Assembly: GCA_937895345.1 (NCBI GenBank)
Contig: CALAWP010000066.1
Coordinates: 62,001-126,000 of the forward strand
Source: an uncultured Paenibacillus sp.
GTDB taxonomy: Bacteria; Bacillota; Bacilli; Paenibacillales; Paenibacillaceae
Reading direction: 5' to 3'
Length of the DNA: 64,000 nucleotides
The position numbers and the translations under genes are program-made. Numbering within the stretch: the stretch's first letter is position 1; each line of letters starts with the position of its first letter. Under the pieces are notes generated by a model. The model had not been told where the DNA came from and made no database searches. It worked only from the letters and a program-made list of their open reading frames with translations. Of this stretch, positions 15,237 through 22,884 are shown piece after piece.

Positions 15237-16172
15237 TTACATTTTTTTGCGGGACAGCCACAGCCCCATCAGAAACGACGCAAAAATAAGCAGCATCGCA
15301 TTCAGAAGCATGTCCCTGCCTTGCGGATCGATCAAGTAATAGAAATAGGAGTTTGCCCGGTTGTACCGCATGTTGATGCCAATAAACAGCGCCAGAAACA
15401 GCAGCGGGGCGAAGTTGGCCAGCCGAATTTCCAGCAGGCGATGCCGCTCCTGCTCGTTCGCCCTTCTCGCCTTGCGCATATCCGCAATCAGTTCCCGCAG
15501 GCTGTCGGAAATCGAAGCGCCCTCCGACAAGGCAACGCGCAAAATATTGACGAAATAATCGGCCCAAACATGGCCGAGCGACGCGGCCATCAGACGAAGG
15601 CTGGCCTCATCGTCGCCCCTGACGGACAAGTTGCGGTACAGCTGCTCGAACACCGCTTGCATCGGCCCCAGCAGCCTCCTTTCCTCGACCGTCCGCTGCA
15701 AGGCAACCCGGATTTGACGTTCCCCCGTAACGAGATAACATTGATAGAACAGCTCCACGGCCGGCAAAAAATCGATTTGCGCGCTCATTCGGCGATGAAT
15801 GAGCACCGCCCGGAGCAGCACATAAGGCGACAGCCCGACGATAAGGCCGAACACGGCCGTGCCTTTGGCCGTTTGAAAAAACAGGCCTCCGAAGGCGAGT
15901 CCGCCGAGCGTCAGCGCCAACGTCAGTCCGACAAACGCATCCGGCTTCATCCGGTACCGGAGCGTCTCCAGCAGTTCGCCCAGATGGGTCCGCAGCTTCC
16001 CGTAAAGCTTCAACCGTCCTTCAAGCAGCTTTCTCCAGCCGAATGGCGACTCGTAGGTTAATCGGCCTCGAAGGCGGCGCCTGTCCGACCAAGCGGTTCC
16101 CAAAAAATACAGACTGGCAAACGACATCATGAACAGCAAAACGCATGCGGCCGCAATCGAAACGTTATTCAT
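15237..16172 (-). CDS. tadB: Tad inner-membrane platform protein TadB
   Basis: A 311-residue T2SS-F type membrane protein with an N-terminal helix, a pair of helices at about 80-120 and two at the C-terminus. The conserved cytoplasmic part includes ALSEGASISDSLRELIADMRKARRANEQ. Its start overlaps the tadA stop by eight bases. It is a platform subunit of the Flp/Tad pilus machine. Confidence 0.8.
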   Translation of the reverse strand: MNNVSIAAACVLLFMMSFASLYFLGTAWSDRRRLRGRLTYESPFGWRKLLEGRLKLYGKLRTHLGELLETLRYRMKPDAFVGLTLALTLGGLAFGGLFFQTAKGTAVFGLIVGLSPYVLLRAVLIHRRMSAQIDFLPAVELFYQCYLVTGERQIRVALQRTVEERRLLGPMQAVFEQLYRNLSVRGDDEASLRLMAASLGHVWADYFVNILRVALSEGASISDSLRELIADMRKARRANEQERHRLLEIRLANFAPLLFLALFIGINMRYNRANSYFYYLIDPQGRDMLLNAMLLIFASFLMGLWLSRKKM

Positions 16173-17541
16173 GCCAACCGCCCCCCGCTTTCAGTTTCAT
16201 AACGCTTCGGTCCGACGGCCGCTCCGGAAAAAGCCAATCGTCCTTCTCCCGGTCGTAGAGCGCCAAGTCTCTCACCCGAACCTCTCCGTCCTTCCATTCC
16301 AGTTCCCCGATGCGGCGGATCACTCTCCTGCCTCCCGCAAAAGCCATCTCAATGCCGATTTCCGTTACCTGTTCCGCGATCCGCTTCACCAGACGCTGCG
16401 CATTCATTCCTCTGCCGTCCAGCATGCACATGTCGGTAATCGCCTCCGGCACGTCCTCCAGCCGGTTGGCATGGACCGTCGTCATGCTGCCCGTGTGCCC
16501 CCGCGTACAGGCGCGGACATAAATATTGGCGTCCTCGTCCCTGATCTCGGCATGAATAATGCGCTGGGGAGATTGTCTCAGCGCAAGCTTGAACGCCTTG
16601 GCCGGACCGTGGACGGGATCGTCCTCCGCTGCTTCGTATTCGATAATGTTGCGGTCCGGAAAGTCCCGGCCAAGCATCATCTCGCGGCGGCTCTCGATCG
16701 TCACGATGCGCTCTTCCGGGGGCAGCTCGGCAATAAACGCCTTCATCAGATGCGTCTTGCCCGTATTGGTCGGCCCGATCACCACGAGGTTGAATCTGGC
16801 CTTCAACAGCGCTTGCAGCAGGTTGCGCACCCGTTCGTTTATCGTGCGGCATTCCGGGCCGCACAACGTGTCAAGATCAAAGCTTCTGACCGTATAGAAC
16901 CGCAGCGTCAGCGTCGGACAAGCGGTAAATCCGAAGCCCGTCATCGTGACGCGGGAGCCGTCGATCAGCATCACTTCCGCCCATCGCTTGCGCGGATTGA
17001 TCCGGTCGTTGTTATACAGCACCAGATTTTGCTGAATGCGCTCTACCTCGCGGACGCTTTCGAATTTGTACGGCGACAGCCGGGTCCGGCCGCTCCTCAC
17101 TTCGTAAATGCGTTCCCCCACCACCTGAATTTCCTCCAGTCCGTCCTTGTCCGCCAGCACAAGCTCCAGCACGTTCAGGCCGACCACTTCGGCAAACAAA
17201 GCCTCCGCCAGGCTCCCGTAAGGACGTCTCCAATCTTCCAGGCCGTGCACGCGCATCCGAAGGAGCCTGTCCTCGATCATCGCGAGCACTTGCTTCCTTT
17301 CATGAGGGAAACCCAATACGGCCCGATTCAGCGTCTCGCCGTATTGCCTTCGCTCCTCCTCCGTCATGCCGCGCGGCGCGCTCAAATAGGTTCGGATTTC
17401 ATCCGCAAGCTTACCGAACTCCTCCCCCGGCGCCGCTTGCTCGGGCAGCGTCCCCCCGGGCGGCGGAACAACCGCCCGCTGGCCGCCGTTAATCTGGGCG
17501 GCAAATTCCGCAGGCGAAAATCCTTTCGCACCCGTCCTCAT
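16165..17541 (-). CDS. tadA: Tad pilus secretion ATPase TadA/CpaF
   Basis: A 458-residue VirB11/CpaF-type ATPase. Walker A is GPTNTGKT, preceded by the LLQALLKARFNLVV strand. The Asp-box region is RIVTIESRREM, the Walker-B-like segment is RIIHAEIRDEDA, and the His-box is GHTGSMTTVHANRLEDVPEAI. The ATG at 17541 forms an ATGA overlap with the tadZ stop; a longer open frame upstream would run through tadZ and is rejected. It drives pilus assembly on the cytoplasmic side. Confidence 0.88.
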   Translation of the reverse strand: MRTGAKGFSPAEFAAQINGGQRAVVPPPGGTLPEQAAPGEEFGKLADEIRTYLSAPRGMTEEERRQYGETLNRAVLGFPHERKQVLAMIEDRLLRMRVHGLEDWRRPYGSLAEALFAEVVGLNVLELVLADKDGLEEIQVVGERIYEVRSGRTRLSPYKFESVREVERIQQNLVLYNNDRINPRKRWAEVMLIDGSRVTMTGFGFTACPTLTLRFYTVRSFDLDTLCGPECRTINERVRNLLQALLKARFNLVVIGPTNTGKTHLMKAFIAELPPEERIVTIESRREMMLGRDFPDRNIIEYEAAEDDPVHGPAKAFKLALRQSPQRIIHAEIRDEDANIYVRACTRGHTGSMTTVHANRLEDVPEAITDMCMLDGRGMNAQRLVKRIAEQVTEIGIEMAFAGGRRVIRRIGELEWKDGEVRVRDLALYDREKDDWLFPERPSDRSVMKLKAGGGWHE

Positions 17542-18398
17542 GACGTCCGCGCTCCCCCGCTTCTCCGAACGAGCAGCTTGCGGAACCAAGGCTGACGGCC
17601 ATGCGCGGGCAGCGCCGCCTCTTGCAGCCGGTGCCTTCGAAGCAGCGTCAGCGCCGGCTCCTTCATGGCGAGACGTCCCGTACGGTCGAGCTTCAGCCAC
17701 TCGGCATACGCGCCCTTGTCCAGCTCGCCGAACATCGACTCGCTTAAGCGCAGCCGCCCGATCGGAGAAGCGCCCAATTCCTTGCAAATATGCCTCATAT
17801 CATATCCTCCGTTGCTCCATGGGTATTGAACGACCAAACAATCGAACTGATTCGCCGTCACCTGAAAGAGCGGCGACACTTGTCCGATCCAGCGCCGCCC
17901 GTCCTCCTGGAAATGGGACAGCGCCGGCGTCGTCACCAGAATCCGGGAGCCGGCCCGCTGCACCGAGCATACGGTGGCGGCGTTGTCCCAATAGGCGCCG
18001 ACGTCCAGCACGACAAAGGCAAACGCCCGCGCGGCCGTGTCGATCAGGTGGTGGATGTCTTCCGGCCGGACGAACTCGGCCTGATCCCGGTTCATGCTGC
18101 CGAACAGCGCATGAAGATTGGCCTGGCCCGGAAGCCTGTGCATCGCCCTTCGAAGCATATCCGGCGTCAGCGCCTGCGAACGAAGCTCGGGATGCAGCTC
18201 GTCGAGCGTCGTGTCCGGCTCGTCGACGCCGATAAACCGATGGAGCTTCGCCCCCTTCAGGTTCAAGCAGAAGTAACCGACGGATTTGCCGGTTGCTTCG
18301 GCCAGCCGGAACGCGGCGGCAAAGGCGGCGGCCGTCGTGCCGATATTCGGCGTCGTGCCGACGAAAGCGGCGATAGGCGCGGCTGCGGTCATATTCAT
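17538..18398 (-). CDS. tadZ: TadZ/CpaE-like protein with degenerate P-loop
   Basis: A 286-residue ParA/MinD-fold protein like TadZ/CpaE, which localises Tad pilus machines. The expected KGGxGKT loop reads GTTPNIGTTAAAF: the Walker A lysines are absent, so ATP hydrolysis is doubtful. Later signatures remain (FVVLDVGAYWDN; VVQYPWSN). It overlaps cpaB by four bases and tadA by four bases, firmly inside the pilus operon. Confidence 0.75.
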   Translation of the reverse strand: MNMTAAAPIAAFVGTTPNIGTTAAAFAAAFRLAEATGKSVGYFCLNLKGAKLHRFIGVDEPDTTLDELHPELRSQALTPDMLRRAMHRLPGQANLHALFGSMNRDQAEFVRPEDIHHLIDTAARAFAFVVLDVGAYWDNAATVCSVQRAGSRILVTTPALSHFQEDGRRWIGQVSPLFQVTANQFDCLVVQYPWSNGGYDMRHICKELGASPIGRLRLSESMFGELDKGAYAEWLKLDRTGRLAMKEPALTLLRRHRLQEAALPAHGRQPWFRKLLVRRSGGARTS

Positions 18399-19135
18399 TC
18401 GGCCGCCTCCCGTCCCGCGGCGGCTTCGGCCGGCTTCGCGGCGCTATAAGACTCCGGACTGTAGGCGACTACCAGCTTGACCGCGCCGTCCTTGCACAGC
18501 CGGTCGATCGCCAGCCATTGCTGCTCCGTCAAGTTCAGGTTCAAATATTCGATCATGGCGTTCGCATCGCGTCTTGCGGCGTACATGCCTTGCTTGTTCC
18601 CTTCCGCCATCGACATCAGATGGGACCGCTCCGGACTGTCGATTTCCACGTTGCCCGAGCTCTTGACGGACGCCACGACGACGGATTGCGGAAACACCCT
18701 TCCGGAAGCTTCCGTCTCCCCCGAGGCATACAGCAGCACCCGGTCCCCCGCCCGGATGCCGTTCGAAATCGAACGAATATATTCCTTCGGGATCTGAAAC
18801 GTCGATTCCGCGCCGCGGGGCTGCAAATAATGCTCGTTCAGCTTCCAGTTCAGCACCGGCTCGCCCCTCCCCATCGGCACGGCCGCCTCCATGCCGTAGG
18901 CTTCCGCCGGATCGGTCAGCATGTCCGGCGCAAACGCTCCTTGAGGCAATCTGACAAGCTCCAGATCGATCCGCTCCAGCCGTTCGCCCGCGGCGATGAA
19001 CCGGCTCGGCACGACGACCGGTATCGTCTCCTCCCGCGCCACCTGCATGCGCTGAAGCTCGTACAACCCGTATACGATCGCCGCCGACAGCAGCGCGGCC
19101 GTCAGGCCGATCCACAAATTTCTTCTGCCGATCAT
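18395..19135 (-). CDS. cpaB: CpaB/RcpC-like SAF-domain pilus assembly protein
   Basis: A 246-residue protein with one N-terminal membrane helix (about 8-26), a SAF domain (about 38-95, VVVPSRFIAAGERLERIDLELVRLP in short blocks) and an RcpC-type domain starting near ISNGIRAGDRVLLYA. First gene of the leftward Tad operon. It has a good RBS (GGAAGGAGAG), but an intrinsic terminator lies only about 32 bases upstream of its start codon. Confidence 0.8.
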   Translation of the reverse strand: MIGRRNLWIGLTAALLSAAIVYGLYELQRMQVAREETIPVVVPSRFIAAGERLERIDLELVRLPQGAFAPDMLTDPAEAYGMEAAVPMGRGEPVLNWKLNEHYLQPRGAESTFQIPKEYIRSISNGIRAGDRVLLYASGETEASGRVFPQSVVVASVKSSGNVEIDSPERSHLMSMAEGNKQGMYAARRDANAMIEYLNLNLTEQQWLAIDRLCKDGAVKLVVAYSPESYSAAKPAEAAAGREAAE

Positions 19136-19166
19136 AATCTCTCCTTCCCGAGCGCGTCAGCAACGC

Positions 19167-19215
19167 AAAAAAGAACGCATCCGATACGCCCAGGCGGGCG
19201 CCGTCGATTGCGTTC
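19167..19215 (-). terminator. Intrinsic terminator between ndoA and the Tad operon
   Basis: Leftward stem GAACGCA / TGCGTTC with an inner GCGCCC/GGGCG stem (19215-19173), followed by six T residues (19172-19167). It can end the alr-ndoAI-ndoA transcript. Only 31 bases separate the T run from the cpaB ATG, so any upstream Tad promoter must be read through this hairpin. Confidence 0.8.
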
Positions 19216-19261
19216 TTCGCATTCACGTGCTCGATTCGATTTACAAATCTTAGTTGAGCCT

Positions 19262-19291
19262 ATAATAGCAAATGGAGTCGAAAGTTGTCCA
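19262..19291 (-). promoter_or_regulatory. Candidate sigma-A promoter upstream of the Tad terminator
   Basis: Leftward TGGACA (19291-19286), an 18-base spacer, then TATTAT (19267-19262). It lies between the ndoA stop and the terminator at 19167-19215. If real, Tad operon transcription starting here meets the hairpin before cpaB. Confidence 0.4.
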
Positions 19292-19313
19292 TCCCTATTT
19301 TCGAAAATTTCCG

Positions 19314-19664
19314 TTAAAAATCGATCAACCCTACGCTGATCAGCAGGGCGTCGTCCACTTTTTTCATCGTTTCATCGTCCAGATGGGTGATCTTGTCGGT
19401 CAGCCGCTGCTTGTCGATGGTCCGGATCTGCTCCAGCAATACGACAGAATCGCGATCGAAGCCATGCGTTTTCGCATCCATTTCCACATGGGTCGGCAGC
19501 TTGGCTTTCTGGATTTGCGCCGTAATCGCCGCTACGATGACCGTTGGGCTGAACCGGTTGCCAATGTCGTTCTGAATGACAAGCACCGGACGCACCCCGC
19601 CTTGCTCCGAGCCGACCACTGGCGACAGATCGGCGAAAAATACATCTCCGCGTTTTACGATCAC
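19314..19664 (-). CDS. ndoA: MazF-family endoribonuclease toxin (EndoA)
   Basis: A 116-residue PemK/MazF toxin nearly identical in layout to B. subtilis EndoA: VKRGDVFFADLSPVVGSEQGG, then GVRPVLVIQND with catalytic Arg25 and AAIT with Thr48. It cleaves RNA in the cytoplasm and is neutralised by the product of the adjacent upstream gene. The GTG start sits four bases after that gene's stop. The alr-ndoAI-ndoA order is conserved in Bacillaceae relatives. Confidence 0.93.
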   Translation of the reverse strand: MIVKRGDVFFADLSPVVGSEQGGVRPVLVIQNDIGNRFSPTVIVAAITAQIQKAKLPTHVEMDAKTHGFDRDSVVLLEQIRTIDKQRLTDKITHLDDETMKKVDDALLISVGLIDF

Positions 19665-19667
19665 GCT

Positions 19668-19949
19668 CTACACCCCGCTAACGAGACGGCCCAAAGTATG
19701 ATCCGCTTCTTCCTCCGCCTGAAATGCTTCCGAGGCCATGTTCAGGTTGATTTTTGCCATTTCCATATAGCCGCGCTGCATGGACTCGCGAATTTGGCGT
19801 TTTTTGCGTTCAGCCAAATACAGCTTCATGGCTTGCCGGATAAATTCGCTGCGGTTGGAATTTTCTTTGGCGACGATGCCGTCGACCTCCTCCAGCAATT
19901 GATCGGGCAGGCTGATCATGATTCTTTTCGTATTATGCACATTGGCCAC
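19668..19949 (-). CDS. ndoAI: MazE-type (CopG/RHH) antitoxin EndoAI
   Basis: A 93-residue ribbon-helix-helix protein: KRIMISLPDQLLEEVDGIV then SNRSEFIRQAMKLYLAERKK is the RHH DNA-binding module. The C-terminal tail should wrap the toxin. The GTG start follows GGAGG at ten bases. It is likely to autoregulate the pair; a large inverted repeat lies in the upstream region at 20002-20044. Confidence 0.9.
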   Translation of the reverse strand: MANVHNTKRIMISLPDQLLEEVDGIVAKENSNRSEFIRQAMKLYLAERKKRQIRESMQRGYMEMAKINLNMASEAFQAEEEADHTLGRLVSGV

Positions 19950-20001
19950 CGAACTCGCACCTCCAAAACTTTTCCAAGACCATATTACACATTATGACAT
20001 A

Positions 20002-20044
20002 ATACCGCCTAAGCTATACTCCACCATATCTATGAAGGCGGTAT
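20002..20044. repeat. Inverted repeat ATACCGCC...GGCGGTAT upstream of ndoAI
   Basis: Perfect 8-bp arms (20002-20009 and 20037-20044) separated by 27 bases, within the 186-base gap between alr and ndoAI, about 55-95 bases before the antitoxin start. It could be a protein-binding site or an RNA stem; no T run follows it. Confidence 0.45.
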
Positions 20045-20135
20045 ATCAAATATGCTATACCTACAAGTTGTTACAATTCGAGCAAAAAAGCTAAATTCCT
20101 CTTTGTCGCGAGAAATTCGCAAAAAGTTCATCGCC

Positions 20136-21323
20136 TCAAGCCAGCGCATTGTTGACGGCGGCCACTTCGCCGTCCTGCATGTAGACGCGCGGAACCCGGG
20201 CGGACAGCATGCAGATCACCTCGTAAGGAATCGTGTCCAGCTGCGCCGCGATGTCTTCCGCCGTAATGACGGCGCCGCCTTGCCTGCCGATCAGCACGAC
20301 CTCCTCGTCCGGGCCGACCGGGCCTTCGCCCGCCGCTTGCTCCGCATGGTCGAGCGCAATCATGCACTGGTCCATGCAAATCGTGCCGAGAATCGGCGAT
20401 TTGACGCCGCGCACGAGACCATGGGCCTTGCCGGTCAGCATCCGGCTGAACCCGTCGGCGTAGCCGACCGGAATCGTCCCGATTCTCTCGCCGCCCCGCG
20501 TCACGTATCTCGTGCCGTAGCTGATTCCCCAGCCGGCGGGCGCCGTCTTGACATAGGCAATCTTCGATTTCAGCGATAATACCGGCTCCAGGGCGACCTT
20601 CCGCTTATTGACCTCATCGGAAGGATACAAGCCGTACATGGCGATGCCGAGCCGCACCATGCCGCAGGCCCATTCCGGCGTATCGATGCCGGCGGCGCTG
20701 TTGGCGGCATGCACGATCGGAATATGCAGGCCGCGCGCCTTGACGGCTTCCGCCACCTCGCGAAACCGGCCGTATTGCCGTTCGGTATAGCTTTTGTCCG
20801 CTTCGTCCGCTTTGGCGTAATGCGTAAACAGTCCCTCGACCTCAAGCCCTTCCGTTCGGAACGCGTCCTCGATAAACGCCAGCGCGCGCTCAAGCCCGAT
20901 AATGCCGAGGCGGCCCATGCCGGTATCGATCTTGATATGCGCCTTCAGCTTGTTGCCGTTTGCGGCCGGCGGCAGCTGCGCCGCGGCTTGCAGAATGTCG
21001 TCCCGAAACAAGCTGATGGCGATGCCGTGCTCTCTTGCCAAAGAAAGCCCTTCCGCAGGCACAAAGCCCAGAACGAGAATGGGCGACTGAATGCCGGCCT
21101 TGCGCAGCTGAAGCGCCTCGTCCAAAAAGGCGACTCCCAAATAGTCTGCGCCAAAGCGTTCAGCCGCCCGCGCGATCTCCACCGCTCCGTGTCCGTACGC
21201 GTTTGCTTTCACCGATGCCATCAATTTGCAGCCTTTGGGCAAAGCCGTCCGAATCGCTTCCATATTGCCTCGAAGCGCATCCAGCGATATTTCAGCCCAG
21301 GTTGGGCGATAATACGAATCCAA
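20136..21323 (-). CDS. alr: Alanine racemase
   Basis: A 395-residue PLP enzyme making D-alanine for peptidoglycan. The PLP lysine is in SVKANAYGHG (Lys39); further family motifs are HIKIDTGMGRLGI, the catalytic-Tyr region YGTRYVTRGGERIGTIPVGYADG and the C-terminal CMDQCMI. It starts with TTG after AAGGTGA; no ATG fits. A clear TTGACA-17-TAACAT promoter lies upstream. Downstream genes are the ndoAI-ndoA toxin-antitoxin pair. Confidence 0.93.
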   Translation of the reverse strand: MDSYYRPTWAEISLDALRGNMEAIRTALPKGCKLMASVKANAYGHGAVEIARAAERFGADYLGVAFLDEALQLRKAGIQSPILVLGFVPAEGLSLAREHGIAISLFRDDILQAAAQLPPAANGNKLKAHIKIDTGMGRLGIIGLERALAFIEDAFRTEGLEVEGLFTHYAKADEADKSYTERQYGRFREVAEAVKARGLHIPIVHAANSAAGIDTPEWACGMVRLGIAMYGLYPSDEVNKRKVALEPVLSLKSKIAYVKTAPAGWGISYGTRYVTRGGERIGTIPVGYADGFSRMLTGKAHGLVRGVKSPILGTICMDQCMIALDHAEQAAGEGPVGPDEEVVLIGRQGGAVITAEDIAAQLDTIPYEVICMLSARVPRVYMQDGEVAAVNNALA

Positions 21324-21372
21324 GTCTCGTTCACCTTCTCCTCATGTCAGCCCCATGAACGTTCAGCATTTA

Positions 21373-21417
21373 AACATTAATAAATTTAATGTTATACGCT
21401 GCCGAAGGCACTGTCAA
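21373..21417 (-). promoter_or_regulatory. alr promoter with palindrome over the -10
   Basis: Leftward TTGACA (21417-21412), 17 bases, TAACAT (21394-21389). A perfect AACATTAA-ATTTA-TTAATGTT palindrome (21393-21373) overlaps the -10 and the likely start of transcription, a position suited to a repressor. Confidence 0.65.
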
Positions 21418-21470
21418 TGAAATGAGAGGCGGAATTGGCTGGTACGTCTTGGCATCCGGCCGGCTGCCGG

Positions 21471-22682
21471 TTACTTGCCGATTTCGCCTTGCACCGATTG
21501 CGCGATCTTCAGCATTTCGGCTTCCGGCAAATCCGCGCTCGTGAGCCTGAATTGATGGCCGTTATACATCCAGGTCAACGTCTGAAGCTCGTCGCTCGAC
21601 GTCAGCTCTCCCAGGTTGGAGAAGCCCAGATCGACGATGGTGCCCGGCACGAGCGTCGCGGCCTGGTCCTTCGGCTCCGTCTGGATGAGCGTATAGTTGT
21701 AGACGCCCTCGTAGCGGATCATGAGACCCGGGTTGCCTCCGAACACAATGTCCGTCTGATCCTTCTCGACAACGCCGGTCGGCGTATACGATGGTCCCAT
21801 CGCCACGAACGGCGCCGCTTCCGCGTTGTCAGGCTCCGCCGATGCGCCTTCTTCTCCGGTTTCGGCATCCATCTCCTCGCCTTCCTCGGCTGCTCCGTCT
21901 TCTTTGCCGGTGTTGCCGCCGTCAACCTCGCTGCCTTCCTCTCCGCCGACGCCGTCATCGCCCGGAGCCATTGAATCTTCTCCTGTTTGCTCATCCGGAT
22001 CGGCCGTCGTCGGCTGATCACCGGAGCCGCTTTCGGTTCCGCCGGAAGCGCCCGCATTCATGTTGGCTTCCGTCTCGAACACGCGCTTATCGAATTTTTT
22101 GCCGAATTCGAAGGAGTCGAACTTCACGTCGACGAGAACGGCCGCATTCGTGTCGCTGACCTCAACCTGCATCGGCTTGTAATCGTCCTTGCTCAGCCAT
22201 ATTTTTTGACGGGCAAGCGCCCCGCTGTTGTAATTGGCCATGACGTCGAAGACGTAAGCGTCGTCGCTCTCGGCGAATTGCCGGGAACCGTCGACCAAGA
22301 TGCTCTTGACGAGCGTTTGGTACAAGTAGACCTGGCCTTGATCCTGCGGCCAGTTGCTTTGGAAGCGGAACACTTTGTTCAGCTTCGGCGTCAGCACGAA
22401 TACGCCGTCGTCGTTGCGCAGCACGATTTGCGTAATGTCCTTTTCTTCGTTGGTCAGCTTGATCCGGTAATACGACGGCTTCTGGTACGCGATATCCACC
22501 TGGTACTTGAGCGGCTGCTGGCTGTTGTGCAGCGTCATCGTTCCGCTCGCCTGATAGCTCTCCATGCTGTTGACAAATTTGTCGAGATCCTTCACCACGG
22601 ACTCGGCGTCCTTCGCACCGCAAGCGGAAAGGATCAAAGTAAAGCACAATACCAATGCCGCGGTCCATGTCATGCGACGCAT
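21471..22682 (-). CDS. ydcC: Lipoprotein YdcC-like, LolA-fold/DUF4367
   Basis: A 403-residue lipoprotein: signal peptide, lipobox LILSAC, then a LolA/LppX-like fold (MESYQASGTMTLHN..., VFVLTPKLNKVFRFQSNWP) and a C-terminal DUF4367-type domain (MIRYEGVYNYTLIQTEP...MYNGHQFRL). Between them, residues about 212-290 form an acidic Asp/Glu/Gly-rich low-complexity insert. B. subtilis ydcC occupies the same place before alr. It is likely to be involved in envelope homeostasis; the exact role is unknown. Confidence 0.85.
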   Translation of the reverse strand: MRRMTWTAALVLCFTLILSACGAKDAESVVKDLDKFVNSMESYQASGTMTLHNSQQPLKYQVDIAYQKPSYYRIKLTNEEKDITQIVLRNDDGVFVLTPKLNKVFRFQSNWPQDQGQVYLYQTLVKSILVDGSRQFAESDDAYVFDVMANYNSGALARQKIWLSKDDYKPMQVEVSDTNAAVLVDVKFDSFEFGKKFDKRVFETEANMNAGASGGTESGSGDQPTTADPDEQTGEDSMAPGDDGVGGEEGSEVDGGNTGKEDGAAEEGEEMDAETGEEGASAEPDNAEAAPFVAMGPSYTPTGVVEKDQTDIVFGGNPGLMIRYEGVYNYTLIQTEPKDQAATLVPGTIVDLGFSNLGELTSSDELQTLTWMYNGHQFRLTSADLPEAEMLKIAQSVQGEIGK

Positions 22683-22790
22683 GTAATCATCCCCTCACAC
22701 AATTTTTAACTGGCTGATAACATGTCTATGTGGGGACCCGGCCAATTATGCGGACAGGATTGACGAGCATGACAAGTCGTTTCCTAACAA

Positions 22791-22818
22791 CAAAAGAGGA
22801 ACCCCGAGAGGTTCCTCT
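22791..22818 (-). terminator. Intrinsic terminator of the SLH surface-protein gene
   Basis: Leftward AGAGGAACC / GGTTCCTCT stem (22818-22810 with 22803-22795), a six-base loop and a TTTTG tail. It lies about 70 bases past the stop of the SLH gene. Confidence 0.75.
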
Positions 22819-22884
22819 AATGAGCAGCTTGCGCTTGCTGCCGAAGCCAGATTTGCATAAAAATATGCTTCTGTGTAATTTAGC

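Noticed and set aside
16165..17787. Longer start for the Tad ATPase at 17787
   Set aside because: It would run 246 bases through the tadZ gene in another frame; the ATGA-overlap start at 17541 is standard for this operon.
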